From: an uncultured Flavobacteriales bacterium
GTDB taxonomy: Bacteria; Bacteroidota; Bacteroidia; Flavobacteriales_D; Parvicellaceae
Direction of reading: 5' to 3'
Assembly: GCA_943788755.1 (NCBI GenBank)
Contig: CALSRM010000003.1
Span: forward strand, 682,001 to 746,000
Length of the DNA: 64,000 nucleotides
Positions within the stretch are counted from its first letter, which is position 1; each line of letters opens with the position of its first letter. The notes under the pieces were generated by a model that had not been told where the DNA came from, searched no databases, and saw nothing but the letters and a program-made list of their open reading frames with translations. Shown piece after piece: positions 52,635-61,854 of the stretch. The position numbers and the translations under genes were made by a program.

Positions 52635-54440
52635 CTGCAAAAAAGTGAACACATAACTAAAATTATTTCATCGTTACCTAGTTCTCCTGGGGTTTATCAA
52701 TATTTTGATAAAAACAATCTGATTATTTATGTCGGAAAAGCAAAAAACCTTAAAAATAGAGTCTCCTCTTATTTTAATAAGATTAAGTATGAAAATACTA
52801 AAACGAAAGTTTTAGTTGGGAAAATTGTAGACATTAAAACCATTAAGGTGAACACCGAAATGGACGCTTTACTTTTAGAAAATACGCTCATAAAAAAATA
52901 CCAACCGAAGTACAATATCATGTTAAAAGATGATAAAACGTACCCCTGGATTTGTATTCGAAAAGAGCCATTTGCAAGGATTTTTTATACACGTCAATTA
53001 AAGAAAAATGGAGATGAGTATTATGGGCCTTTTCACTCTGTTAAGATGATTAAAACTTTAATGGACCTGTTTAAGCAAAGTTTTGAAATAAGAAATTGCA
53101 CCCATAAACTAACCAAAGAGAATATTGGAGACAAACAATTTCAAACTTCAGTAGAATATTACATTGGAAATTGCAAAGGTTGTTGCCAAGGAGAGATTTC
53201 AACAAAGGAATATGATCATCGATTGAGAGATGTTCGGAAGATCCTCAAAGGAAATATTAAGTCGGTCATTGAACAGTTGCGTAATAAGATGAAAAATGCT
53301 TCTGCAAAATATGATTTTGAAAAGGCGCAAGACATAAAAGAACGTTTAGCATTGGTTGAGAAATATCAATCGAAATCCATGGTGGTTAGCGCAACCGTTA
53401 ACAATGTTGATGTTTTTGCTATTGATTCAGACATTAACACGGCCTATGTCAATTTTTTAAAAGTGATGAATGGGTCAATTATTCAGAGTCATACATTAGA
53501 GTTGAAAAAACGTTTAAACGAATCAGATAAACAATTATTAGAATTTGCAATTGTTGAAATACGTGAGCGATTTCCGAGTGTATCTAAAGAAATATTGCTT
53601 CAGCAGAAACTAGATTTAGCATTTGAAAACACCCAATTCATTGTGCCTCAAAAAGGCGATAAGAAAGGACTGCTTGATTTGTCATTTCGCAATGCGGAAC
53701 ATTCCAAAATAGAACGCCAGAAACAGATCAAAAATACGGATCCGGATAAGCACTCGAAAAGAATTATGGATACAATTCGTAAAGATTTACGCTTATTAGA
53801 ATTACCAACGCACATCGAATGTTTTGACAATTCAAATATTCAAGGAGCCTTTCCTGTTGCGGCTTGCGTAGTATTTAAAGATGCTAAGCCATCTAAAAAA
53901 GATTACCGTCATTTTAATATTAAAACTGTTGTCGGTCCTGATGATTTTGCTTCTATGGAAGAGGTAGTTTATAGGCGATATAAAAGACTCCTAGATGAAA
54001 ACGAGCCGCTTCCGCAGCTAATTGTTATCGATGGAGGAAAAGGGCAATTAAGTTCAGCCGTTAAAAGTTTAGATGTTTTAGGGTTAAGAGGAAAGGTTGC
54101 AGTTATTGGTATTGCGAAACGCTTGGAGGAAATCTATTTTCCAGGAGATTCTTTACCTATTTATTTAGATAAACGATCCGAATCGTTAAAAGTAATTCAG
54201 TATTTGAGAAACGAAGCACATCGATTTGGAATTACACATCATCGAGGAAAAAGAAGGAAAGCTACTTTAAATAAGTCAGAGTTGAATCAGATTAAGGGAA
54301 TAGGTCCAAAAACACAATTGGCGCTAATTAAACAATTCAAATCTGTTAAACGAATTAAAGCATCTTCTGTGGAAGAGATGGAAAAGGTGATTGGAAAAGC
54401 AAAAGCAGAAATTGTTTTTAAGACTTTTAAGAAAAACTAA
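52635..54440 (+). CDS. uvrC: Excinuclease ABC subunit C (non-ATG start)
   Basis: About 601 residues if started at CTG 52635; the first in-frame ATG (52860) and GTG (52848) are far inside the protein. Between TAA 52623 and 52848 the frame encodes the conserved GIY-YIG N-terminus (SSLPSSPGVYQYFDKN, IIYVGKAKNLKNRVSSYFNK), so translation must start before it; homologs start about 3-8 residues before EHITKII. Other domains: Cys-rich linker (IGNCKGCCQGEIS), UVR motif (YDFEKAQDIKERLALVEKY), RNase H-like endonuclease (ECFDNSNIQG, LIVIDGGKGQLSSA) and C-terminal HhH (LNQIKGIGPKTQLALIKQF). UvrC cuts DNA on both sides of a lesion in nucleotide excision repair. An ATG at 52593 is in frame but separated by the TAA. 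Confidence 0.9.
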   Translation: MQKSEHITKIISSLPSSPGVYQYFDKNNLIIYVGKAKNLKNRVSSYFNKIKYENTKTKVLVGKIVDIKTIKVNTEMDALLLENTLIKKYQPKYNIMLKDDKTYPWICIRKEPFARIFYTRQLKKNGDEYYGPFHSVKMIKTLMDLFKQSFEIRNCTHKLTKENIGDKQFQTSVEYYIGNCKGCCQGEISTKEYDHRLRDVRKILKGNIKSVIEQLRNKMKNASAKYDFEKAQDIKERLALVEKYQSKSMVVSATVNNVDVFAIDSDINTAYVNFLKVMNGSIIQSHTLELKKRLNESDKQLLEFAIVEIRERFPSVSKEILLQQKLDLAFENTQFIVPQKGDKKGLLDLSFRNAEHSKIERQKQIKNTDPDKHSKRIMDTIRKDLRLLELPTHIECFDNSNIQGAFPVAACVVFKDAKPSKKDYRHFNIKTVVGPDDFASMEEVVYRRYKRLLDENEPLPQLIVIDGGKGQLSSAVKSLDVLGLRGKVAVIGIAKRLEEIYFPGDSLPIYLDKRSESLKVIQYLRNEAHRFGITHHRGKRRKATLNKSELNQIKGIGPKTQLALIKQFKSVKRIKASSVEEMEKVIGKAKAEIVFKTFKKN

Positions 54441-54443
54441 ACC

Positions 54444-56219
54444 TTACCTCATTAATTGAACAGTTCCGCTCAACGCATACGGCACATCTGCAACATCTAT
54501 AGCTGTAATGACATAGAAGTAGGTCCCGGCAGGCACTAATTGTCCCGAAGGACGTGTGTATCCATCCCAATAACCATTAATTCCCTGCCATTCGTAGATT
54601 AACTCTCCCCAGCGGTTGTATATTTTTCCAATAATTTCAATCGCCCCAGCGGCAATTGGCCGAAAAACATCATTCATTCCATCATTATTTGGTGTAAACA
54701 CATTTGGCATTGATATGTCCGGTTTTCCTAGTATGGTGATAACTTGATAAGCAGTGTCTGTGCATAAAAGTTCTGATGCCACCATCATGACCGTATAAGC
54801 CCCTTCTATTGGATATTCGAATGTTTCATCCATTGCTAGGCTAGTGGAAGACGAACTCCCTAAATCCCAAAAATAAGATGTCGCACCAACGCTAGTGTTT
54901 GTAAATGTTACGGTTAACGGTGCTGGTCCGGCAGTATCACTTACTGTAAATCCAGCTAATGGAGGCGTAGGAGCGGTTAATACGAGGTTTTGAGAAGTTA
55001 AACATCCATCTGTATCGGTAATGTCAATTGTGTAATTCCCGAGGCATAAATCTATAAAATCACCAGTAACTTGAAGCGTTGCGCCACCATCTAGCGAATA
55101 ACTGATAGGAGAATTCCCAAATGCAACAATAGAAATAGTTCCATTACAATTGTTAGAACAAGCAGGATTTAAAAAACTTGAATTCGTAATGGTTGGTCCA
55201 GCTCCACTTGAAAGCACAGCCTGTCCAACAAATTGACAAGCATTATCATCCTCAATAATGTAGTCATAAGTTCCACCAACTAATCCGGTAAATAATGCCT
55301 CAGCTTGGAAACTAGCTCCATTATCAATACTATAAGCATAAGGACCTATCCCTCCGAAACTTTGCAAGTCAATTGAACCATTATTTAAGATACATGTCTC
55401 GTTAATTAAAATGGGCGCAACTGAGATTGCATCCGGTTCAGTCAAATTGATATAAGACAATGATTGACAGCCAGTTCCGTCTTGTAAAATAATTGGATAC
55501 CCATTTGGAGGTAAGTTGTTGTAAACTAGATTCGCTGAAAAAGATCCTCCGCCATCAATACTTTGCGTTATGGTTCCAGTTCCTGTTGGATTTATAATGG
55601 TTATGGTTCCATTATTTGCTCCGTTACATAGTGGGTTTACAAAACTAGTAGTGAACGTAGGCCCTCCGGTAGAGCTTACATACTCTATGAATTCTTTCGA
55701 ACATCCACAATTATCTTGTACAGTAATTGTATAAAAACCAGCAGCTAATCCAATCGAATCTGAACCTGATAGTGCCACGCCATCAATAAAATAAGTATAG
55801 GGAGCACCACAGCCCCCCCCTCCAGTAATGCTTAATTCACCAGCGAAGGTTGTACAAAGGGTATTAACCCTCGTAATAGTTGAAGTAATCACTGCCGGTT
55901 CTGATAATGTAATTATCGTATCTACAGTGCAATTATTATTGTCGGTAATAAAAACAGTATATGTTCCATCACAAAGACCGGATACCGTATCATTGTTAAT
56001 ACCTAATTCAACATTATTTGCATCAAACCACTGAAAAGAAGTGGTACCTGCCTCTCCTGAAAAAGTAACTACTAATTCACCTTCACAAGACCCATTACAA
56101 GAAATTACACTCGACTCCACTATATCTGTTACACTTAAGGTGCATTGAGCTGAAGCAGCTCCATTAATTAGCGTTATTGTTGCTGTAAAAAATATATGAA
56201 ACAACAAGCATTTTATCAT
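54444..56219 (-). CDS. SprB-repeat adhesin with PKD and gliding-motility C-terminal domain
   Basis: 591 residues with a signal peptide (HIFFTATITLINGAASA). Several SprB-type repeats follow, with CNGSCEGELVVTFSG, NPLCNGANNGTITI, NPACSNNCNGTISI and ITDTDGCLTSQNLVL as examples, then a PKD domain (GPAPLTVTFTNTSVGATSYF) and a CHU_C/gliding C-terminal domain (VFTPNNDGMNDVF, IYNRWGELIYEW, YWDGYTRPSG, LVPAGTYFYVI). Such proteins are T9SS cargo on the cell surface, in the style of the SprB adhesin. Convergent with uvrC (3 bp apart). Confidence 0.88.
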   Translation of the reverse strand: MIKCLLFHIFFTATITLINGAASAQCTLSVTDIVESSVISCNGSCEGELVVTFSGEAGTTSFQWFDANNVELGINNDTVSGLCDGTYTVFITDNNNCTVDTIITLSEPAVITSTITRVNTLCTTFAGELSITGGGGCGAPYTYFIDGVALSGSDSIGLAAGFYTITVQDNCGCSKEFIEYVSSTGGPTFTTSFVNPLCNGANNGTITIINPTGTGTITQSIDGGGSFSANLVYNNLPPNGYPIILQDGTGCQSLSYINLTEPDAISVAPILINETCILNNGSIDLQSFGGIGPYAYSIDNGASFQAEALFTGLVGGTYDYIIEDDNACQFVGQAVLSSGAGPTITNSSFLNPACSNNCNGTISIVAFGNSPISYSLDGGATLQVTGDFIDLCLGNYTIDITDTDGCLTSQNLVLTAPTPPLAGFTVSDTAGPAPLTVTFTNTSVGATSYFWDLGSSSSTSLAMDETFEYPIEGAYTVMMVASELLCTDTAYQVITILGKPDISMPNVFTPNNDGMNDVFRPIAAGAIEIIGKIYNRWGELIYEWQGINGYWDGYTRPSGQLVPAGTYFYVITAIDVADVPYALSGTVQLMR

Positions 56220-56470
56220 GTTTTTACTATATATAACGACAATGATACAAGAATTGCCTAAGTTTGTTCTTTAATAATGACGTAATTAACCGTTCATGGG
56301 TTAATTTAAAGTCGAATTTCATATAAATTAATAAGCAATTACCCCATTTTTTTAAAACTTATACACGTTTCAATGTGTAACTTTTGGTAATCAATTTCGA
56401 TTATCCAACTCAATTATTGTCGTAATTGCTACATAAACAATTAGTCTTAATTATTAGACGAAACATTCAA

Positions 56471-58609
56471 ATGCCAAAAAATAAGAACAAATCGGGATTT
56501 AGATTCAAAAAGGATTTAACCCAAAAAATACTAAATTTATTTAGCGATAATCCCGCTACATTATATAATTATAAGCAGATTTCAGCAAAATTGAATATAA
56601 AAGATTTATCACAAAGAAAGTTGATAAACGAGATCCTCTATGACTTAGAATTTGATGAAATGATAGAAGCTAAAGGGAGAGGTCAATACAAAGGAATTAA
56701 GTCCTCCTCTAGCCAAGAAATTGTTGGGAAAATTAGCTTTACACAAAGAGGAGCAGCTTACGTTATTACCGACCAATTAGAAGATGATGTTTTTATTCAT
56801 CAAAGAAATACAGGTCAGGCTTTTAATAATGATAGTGTGCAAGTTCAATTAAAAACGCATGGCGGTAAATTAGAAGGAGAAGTAGTTAGCATCGTCGAAC
56901 GCGCAAAGCATGAATTTGTTGGGACAATTGACATAAGTGCTAATGCCGTTTTTGTTCGTCCTGATGATAGTAAAATGCCCGTTGACTTTTTTATTGAAAG
57001 AGGTCATTTAAAAGGAGCGAAAAATGGAGAAAAAGTAATTGTCAAGTTTCTTACTTGGCCGCAACGCGTTAAAAGCCCATTTGGAGCAGTAGTAGAAAGA
57101 CTTGGGGCGTCAGGGAGTATGGATGTTGAGATGCATTCTATTTTAGCAGAATTTGGTTTTCCATTTAAATTCCCAAATGAAGTAACGGTAGAATCAGAAA
57201 AGATAAAAGAAGCAGATTATAAAGTTGAGGTAAAAAACAGAAGAGACTTTAGGGATGTTCTGACTTTTACTATTGACCCGCATGATGCAAAAGATTTTGA
57301 TGATGCTCTTTCCTATAAAGAATTAAAAAACGGCAATATTGAAGTCGGAATTCATATTGCAGATGTTTCCCATTATGTTCAACCAAATACCGAATTGGAC
57401 AAAGAAGCTTATAGCAGAGGTAATTCAGTTTATTTAGTAGACCGAGTAATACCAATGCTTCCAGAAATATTATCAAATAAGTTATGCTCCCTTCGTCCAG
57501 AAGAGACTAAATTGACGTTTTCTGCAGTATTCGAATTAGATAAGGAAGCGAAAGTGGTAAATGAATGGTTTGGGAAAACTATAATTTATTCAGATAAGCG
57601 ATTTGCTTACGAAGATGCACAAGCTATTATCGAAGGAAAAGTTCAAGACGAATATTTTGGAGACGTCATTCTCACCATGGATAAATATGCAAAATCCCTT
57701 CGTAAAAGGAGGATGAGCACTGGGGCTTTGGAAATAGAAAGTCAAGAGGTTCGATTTAATTTAGATGAACAAGGTAATCCGTTAGGGATTATTCTGAAAG
57801 TGTCAAAAGATGCGAATAAGTTAATTGAAGAGTTTATGCTTTTAGCAAATAGAAGAGTTGCAACTTTTATCGGCAAGCCTGAACCAAATAAGTTAGTTAT
57901 TCCTTTCTTGTATAGAACGCACGACCAGCCAAATGAAGAGAAAATAGCAGATTTAAAAATCTTCTTGGATCAATTTGGATACAAAATCCAACATGTAAAA
58001 GGTAAGCCAATTTCATTTGCTTTAAACAAAGTAATGGAAGAAGCTAAAGCAAAAGATGAATTACATATAATTGGTCCAATGGTTATTCGTTCTATGTCGA
58101 AAGCACTTTACGAAACCGATAATATTGGTCATTATGGATTGGCATTTGATTATTATTCGCACTTTACTTCTCCAATTAGAAGGTATGCAGATTTATTGGT
58201 ACATCGCGTTTTATTCGAAAAACTAAATAATAGAAACTATTATGGAAGTAAAGAACTAGACGCACAATGCAAGCATATATCAGCAACAGAAAAAGAAGCT
58301 TCGAGTGCTGAGAGAGCGTCAACGAAGTATATGCAGGTTAAATTTATGAGCGATAAAATTGGTCAATCTTTTGAAGGTAAAGTTACAGGGGTTACTGATT
58401 TTGGATTGTTTGTTGAATTAAACGAAACGAAATGTGAAGGGTTAATACATGTTTCTACCCTACAAGGCAACTTCTCTTTAAACGATAAAACAAAACGATT
58501 AGAGTCTTACCAAACCGGAGAGTCTTTTCATCTCGGGCAAGCCATTAATGTAGTTGTAAAGAATACAGATATATTTAAAAAACAAATAGACTTGGAGCTT
58601 ACTAAATAG
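56471..58609 (+). CDS. rnr: Ribonuclease R
   Basis: 712 residues from ATG 56471 (MPKNKNKSGFRFKKD); the open frame upstream to 56426 has no family match. Domains: N-terminal cold-shock/OB domains (EIVGKISFTQRGAAYVI), the RNB catalytic domain (TIDPHDAKDFDDALSY with metal-binding Asp residues, VGIHIADVSHYVQ, RGNSVYLVDRVIPMLP, HFTSPIRRYADLLVHR) and a C-terminal S1 domain (FEGKVTGVTDFGLFVELN). RNase R degrades structured RNA 3' to 5'. Single gene, divergent from the SprB-repeat gene. Confidence 0.96.
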   Translation: MPKNKNKSGFRFKKDLTQKILNLFSDNPATLYNYKQISAKLNIKDLSQRKLINEILYDLEFDEMIEAKGRGQYKGIKSSSSQEIVGKISFTQRGAAYVITDQLEDDVFIHQRNTGQAFNNDSVQVQLKTHGGKLEGEVVSIVERAKHEFVGTIDISANAVFVRPDDSKMPVDFFIERGHLKGAKNGEKVIVKFLTWPQRVKSPFGAVVERLGASGSMDVEMHSILAEFGFPFKFPNEVTVESEKIKEADYKVEVKNRRDFRDVLTFTIDPHDAKDFDDALSYKELKNGNIEVGIHIADVSHYVQPNTELDKEAYSRGNSVYLVDRVIPMLPEILSNKLCSLRPEETKLTFSAVFELDKEAKVVNEWFGKTIIYSDKRFAYEDAQAIIEGKVQDEYFGDVILTMDKYAKSLRKRRMSTGALEIESQEVRFNLDEQGNPLGIILKVSKDANKLIEEFMLLANRRVATFIGKPEPNKLVIPFLYRTHDQPNEEKIADLKIFLDQFGYKIQHVKGKPISFALNKVMEEAKAKDELHIIGPMVIRSMSKALYETDNIGHYGLAFDYYSHFTSPIRRYADLLVHRVLFEKLNNRNYYGSKELDAQCKHISATEKEASSAERASTKYMQVKFMSDKIGQSFEGKVTGVTDFGLFVELNETKCEGLIHVSTLQGNFSLNDKTKRLESYQTGESFHLGQAINVVVKNTDIFKKQIDLELTK

Positions 58610-58623
58610 TTCCCGTTGAAAGT

Positions 58624-59343
58624 TTAGGTGCTAATAATAAAATCATCGTGAATTAACTCTTCACCTCTATACCGTTGAACTAATTGAATGGTTGCAATTA
58701 CATCTTTTTCACAATAGGTGATTATGCGATCTATATCCTTTTCTTCATAGAAAACAGAAGCAACTTGGCTTCCATCAATATCATCTTTTGGCGTAGGGAT
58801 GTCAAAAATATATGTTAACAACTCAAGAGATGTGTAGTGTTTGTAGTCGCCAAACTTCCATAACTCCATGGTGTCAAGATGATTTATTTCCCAAGGTTTT
58901 TTACCCGCAATGTTTAATAGTTTAGGAAGTTTTAATCCTTTAATTAGCATTCTTCTTCCTAAAAAAGGAAAATCAAATTCTTTTCCATTATGCGCACACA
59001 AAGAGTAGGAGTCATGGTTATAATGAGCATTTAATAAATCATTAAACGCTTGTAACAGCTTTTTTTCATCCTCTCCAGCGAAAGATTTTAATCTAATTTG
59101 TGTTTCACCGTCTTTTTGAATCAGCATGCCAACACTAATACAAGCTACTTTGGCAAATTCAGAATAAATTCCTGCTTTCTCATAAATTTCATCTGGAGTT
59201 TTGTCTTCTCTTTCTTGTAAGAACCGTGTTTTTTTTGCCCAAAGTTCCTTTCCTCTTCCTGAAAGGTCTTCAAATTTATAGTACTCCGGTACTGTTTCAA
59301 TATCTAAAAATAAAACCTTTGAAAAGTCAACATTGTTTAACAT
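58624..59343 (-). CDS. PolB-type 3'-5' exonuclease-like protein
   Basis: About 239 residues from ATG 59343; the longer frame overlaps the divergent rnhA promoter region. DEDD-type motifs: KVLFLDIETVPEYY (exo I), SLCAHNGKEFDFPFLGRRML (exo II) and YCEKDVIATIQLVQRY (exo III), with KHYTSLELLTYIF between. It matches the family of predicted exonucleases related to DNA polymerase B proofreading domains (PF10108). The role is unknown, probably DNA repair or RNA processing. TACATTTG at 59365-59372 (minus) is a candidate -7 element. Confidence 0.87.
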   Translation of the reverse strand: MLNNVDFSKVLFLDIETVPEYYKFEDLSGRGKELWAKKTRFLQEREDKTPDEIYEKAGIYSEFAKVACISVGMLIQKDGETQIRLKSFAGEDEKKLLQAFNDLLNAHYNHDSYSLCAHNGKEFDFPFLGRRMLIKGLKLPKLLNIAGKKPWEINHLDTMELWKFGDYKHYTSLELLTYIFDIPTPKDDIDGSQVASVFYEEKDIDRIITYCEKDVIATIQLVQRYRGEELIHDDFIIST

Positions 59344-59418
59344 AGCGCAAGAAATTTGTTTCCTCAAATGTAAGAAATTTATATATTTACTAAGCGCTCT
59401 TCAAACTTTAAAAAAGAA

Positions 59419-59426
59419 TACATTTG
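59419..59426 (+). promoter_or_regulatory. Candidate -7 element (TACATTTG) for rnhA
   Basis: Fits TAnnTTTG and ends 5 bp before the rnhA ATG, again implying a leaderless or near-leaderless message. Confidence 0.45.
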
Positions 59427-59431
59427 TACCG

Positions 59432-59905
59432 ATGAAAATCACAATTTATACAGACGGATCAGCTAAAGGAAACCCGGGGAATGGAGGTTTTGGAACGGTT
59501 ATGATTGCTGGAAAACATTACCGTGAAGTGAGTGATGGTTTTCGTTTGACAACAAATAACCGCATGGAATTATTAGCTGTTATAGTTGGCTTGGAACTTC
59601 TGAAAAAGCCAGGGATGGATGTTACCATATACTCAGACTCTAAATATGTTGTTGATTCCGTTGAAAAAGGATGGTTAATGGGCTGGGTAAAAAAAGGGTT
59701 TAAAGGAAAAAAGAATGTTGATTTATGGAAGCGTTTTTTAAGTATATATGAGAAGCACAATGTTTCGTTCGTTTGGGTTAAGGGGCATGCTGGAAATAAA
59801 TACAATGAAGTTTGCGATCAATTAGCGGTGGATGCAGCGGATCGACCAAACTTGCCTGCTGATGAGGGGTATGAGGCATCTCAAAAAGAACAAGGGTTAT
59901 TTTAA
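59432..59905 (+). CDS. rnhA: Ribonuclease HI
   Basis: 157 residues from ATG 59432; the frame is open further up but overlaps a promoter-like sequence. Catalytic residues: Asp in ITIYTDGSAKGNPGNGG, Glu in LTTNNRMELLAVIVG, Asp in VTIYSDSKYVVDSV, and His/Asp in VKGHAGNKYNEVCDQLAVDA. RNase HI cleaves RNA in RNA-DNA hybrids. The NADP-dependent oxidoreductase gene follows 5 bp later, so they are co-transcribed. Confidence 0.95.
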   Translation: MKITIYTDGSAKGNPGNGGFGTVMIAGKHYREVSDGFRLTTNNRMELLAVIVGLELLKKPGMDVTIYSDSKYVVDSVEKGWLMGWVKKGFKGKKNVDLWKRFLSIYEKHNVSFVWVKGHAGNKYNEVCDQLAVDAADRPNLPADEGYEASQKEQGLF

Positions 59906-59910
59906 AATAT

Positions 59911-60933
59911 ATGAAAGTAGCAGCGTTAATACGAAACGGAAATGCAAACCAGGCATTCGAAATAAGAGAAAGTGAAAAACCAAAATTAGACACCTTTGAT
60001 GTTTTGATAAAAGTAGAAGCATTTGGGTTAAATTTTGCGGATATTATGGCAAGAAAAGGGATGTATGCTGCCGCACCTCCTATCCCAAGTGTTTTAGGTT
60101 ATGACGTTGTTGGCGAAGTAATTGAATCAAATTGTGAGGAAGGAAAGCTTCTAGTTGGTAAACGGGTTGTAGCGATGACGCGTTTTGGAGGGTATGCGGA
60201 ATTTACTAAAACGGATTATCGAGCATGTGCAGTTATTTCTGATAAAATGAATGCTGCAGAAGCTACTGCTTTAGCCACTCAATATTGTACGGCTTACTAT
60301 GCTGCTTATGAATGCACAACTTTATTTGAAGGAGATAAAGTTTTAATTCACGCTGCAGCGGGTGGGGTAGGGACCGCAATAACACAATTAGCAAAACTTA
60401 AAGGGTGTGAAGTTTATGGGCTAACAAGCACTGATGAAAAAATAAATTACTTAAAGAACCAAGGAGTCGATTTTCCTATTAATCATTCAAAAGAAAATTA
60501 TGTGAAGCAAGTGTTTAAACATTCAAACGGTCAAAAAATAGATGTTGCTTTTAATTCTGTTGGGGGCTCTACTTTTAAAAAAGACAATCAGTTATTACAT
60601 AAGGGAGGTAAACAAGTAATTTATGGAGCGGCTGAAATGGCTGACTCAAGAGGCAATATGTTCTCTAAGTTAAATCTTGTTAGAAAGTTTGGGTTTTTCA
60701 CCCCAATTTCTTTGTTAATGAAATCTCAGGGGATTATAGGAATTAACATGTTAGAAATTGCGGACAATAAAAAAATGGTTTTGAAGAGGTGTTTGGAGGA
60801 AGTTGTAAAGATGACAGAAACAGGAGAATTAAAGCCCGAGGTTGGCGGTGAATTTCCATTAGATAAACTAGCAGAGGCGCATGAATTCCTAGAAGGACGA
60901 AAGTCAACAGGAAAAATTGTTGTAAAATGGTAG
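59911..60933 (+). CDS. Zinc-type MDR quinone-oxidoreductase-like protein
   Basis: 340 residues, medium-chain dehydrogenase/reductase. N-terminal GroES-like part (VLIKVEAFGLNFADIMARKG, PSVLGYDVVGEV) and Rossmann part (VLIHAAAGGVGTAITQLAKL, VYGLTSTDEKINYLKNQGVD, IDVAFNSVGGSTF). The catalytic-zinc Cys/His set is absent, as in NADPH:quinone reductases of the VAT-1/QOR type. The electron acceptor is unknown. Co-transcribed with rnhA. Confidence 0.9.
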   Translation: MKVAALIRNGNANQAFEIRESEKPKLDTFDVLIKVEAFGLNFADIMARKGMYAAAPPIPSVLGYDVVGEVIESNCEEGKLLVGKRVVAMTRFGGYAEFTKTDYRACAVISDKMNAAEATALATQYCTAYYAAYECTTLFEGDKVLIHAAAGGVGTAITQLAKLKGCEVYGLTSTDEKINYLKNQGVDFPINHSKENYVKQVFKHSNGQKIDVAFNSVGGSTFKKDNQLLHKGGKQVIYGAAEMADSRGNMFSKLNLVRKFGFFTPISLLMKSQGIIGINMLEIADNKKMVLKRCLEEVVKMTETGELKPEVGGEFPLDKLAEAHEFLEGRKSTGKIVVKW

Positions 60934-60975
60934 GCGGGCTGGTTCAAAAACCCATCTCGTTGTAAAAAAGAAAAC

Positions 60976-61647
60976 ATGAAGAAAACTATTGTGTATTTAT
61001 TAGTGATAACCATTAGCATTATTGCAATAGCAACATCCATATTATATGAACAAAAACACGAAAGAAAGCTGCCAATATTAAACCCGACCGATGTAAACGG
61101 TGCCTTAGTTGATTCTTCTCTGCATAATAAAGGCGTTAACCATACCATTTTAGACTTTCAATTAACCAATCAGAATGGTGAAAATGTTACGCAAGAAATC
61201 ATCAAAGACAAGGTCGTTGTTGCTAATTTCTTTTTTGCTACATGCCCAACTATTTGCCCAATAATGAATAGTCAATTAAGTAGAGTTCATGCTGAATATT
61301 TAGAAAACAATAATGTTATAATTTTATCTCATACAGTTTGGCCTGAAGTCGACTCTGTTGAGGTGTTGAAGGAATATGGAGAAAGATATGAAGCCGACTC
61401 CAAAAGATGGCAATTCTTAACAGGAGATAAGCACCATTTGTACAATTTAGCTAGAAAAAGTTATTTGGTAGCTCCTAGTGTAAATGACACGAACTTTGAC
61501 CAAGGAGGTGAAGGAGATTTTATCCATACAGAAAACATTGTTTTGATTGACAAAAAAAGAAGAATTCGAGGGTTTTATGATGGAACGGACTCACTGGAAG
61601 TGAGCCAATTAATTGAGGATGTTCAGATATTATTAGAATATAAATAG
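60976..61647 (+). CDS. SCO1/SenC family copper chaperone-like protein
   Basis: 223 residues. An N-terminal membrane anchor (IVYLLVITISIIAIATSILY) and a thioredoxin fold outside: DFQLTNQNGENVTQEIIKD, the copper-binding NFFFATCPTICPIMN (CxxxC) and the His in GEGDFIHTENIVLID. SCO proteins deliver copper to the CuA site of cytochrome c oxidase or act as thiol reductants. No oxidase genes are adjacent. The intergenic space after it (207 bp) holds no further gene. Confidence 0.92.
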   Translation: MKKTIVYLLVITISIIAIATSILYEQKHERKLPILNPTDVNGALVDSSLHNKGVNHTILDFQLTNQNGENVTQEIIKDKVVVANFFFATCPTICPIMNSQLSRVHAEYLENNNVIILSHTVWPEVDSVEVLKEYGERYEADSKRWQFLTGDKHHLYNLARKSYLVAPSVNDTNFDQGGEGDFIHTENIVLIDKKRRIRGFYDGTDSLEVSQLIEDVQILLEYK

Positions 61648-61854
61648 CTAATTCATAATTTTCGTTGGTTTCATATTTTATGCTTTTCGTCATTTTTTAG
61701 GCTGTTTTCAACGATTCGTTCTTAGTATTTAAGCAACTTCTGTAGGTATGATTGCGTCAATTGTTATACATTCAACCTTTAATTTAGGCTTCTGATGTAA
61801 AAAAAAGCAACGATACGAAAACTTAATTACCTATCTTGCGTATTACGACGAGTT

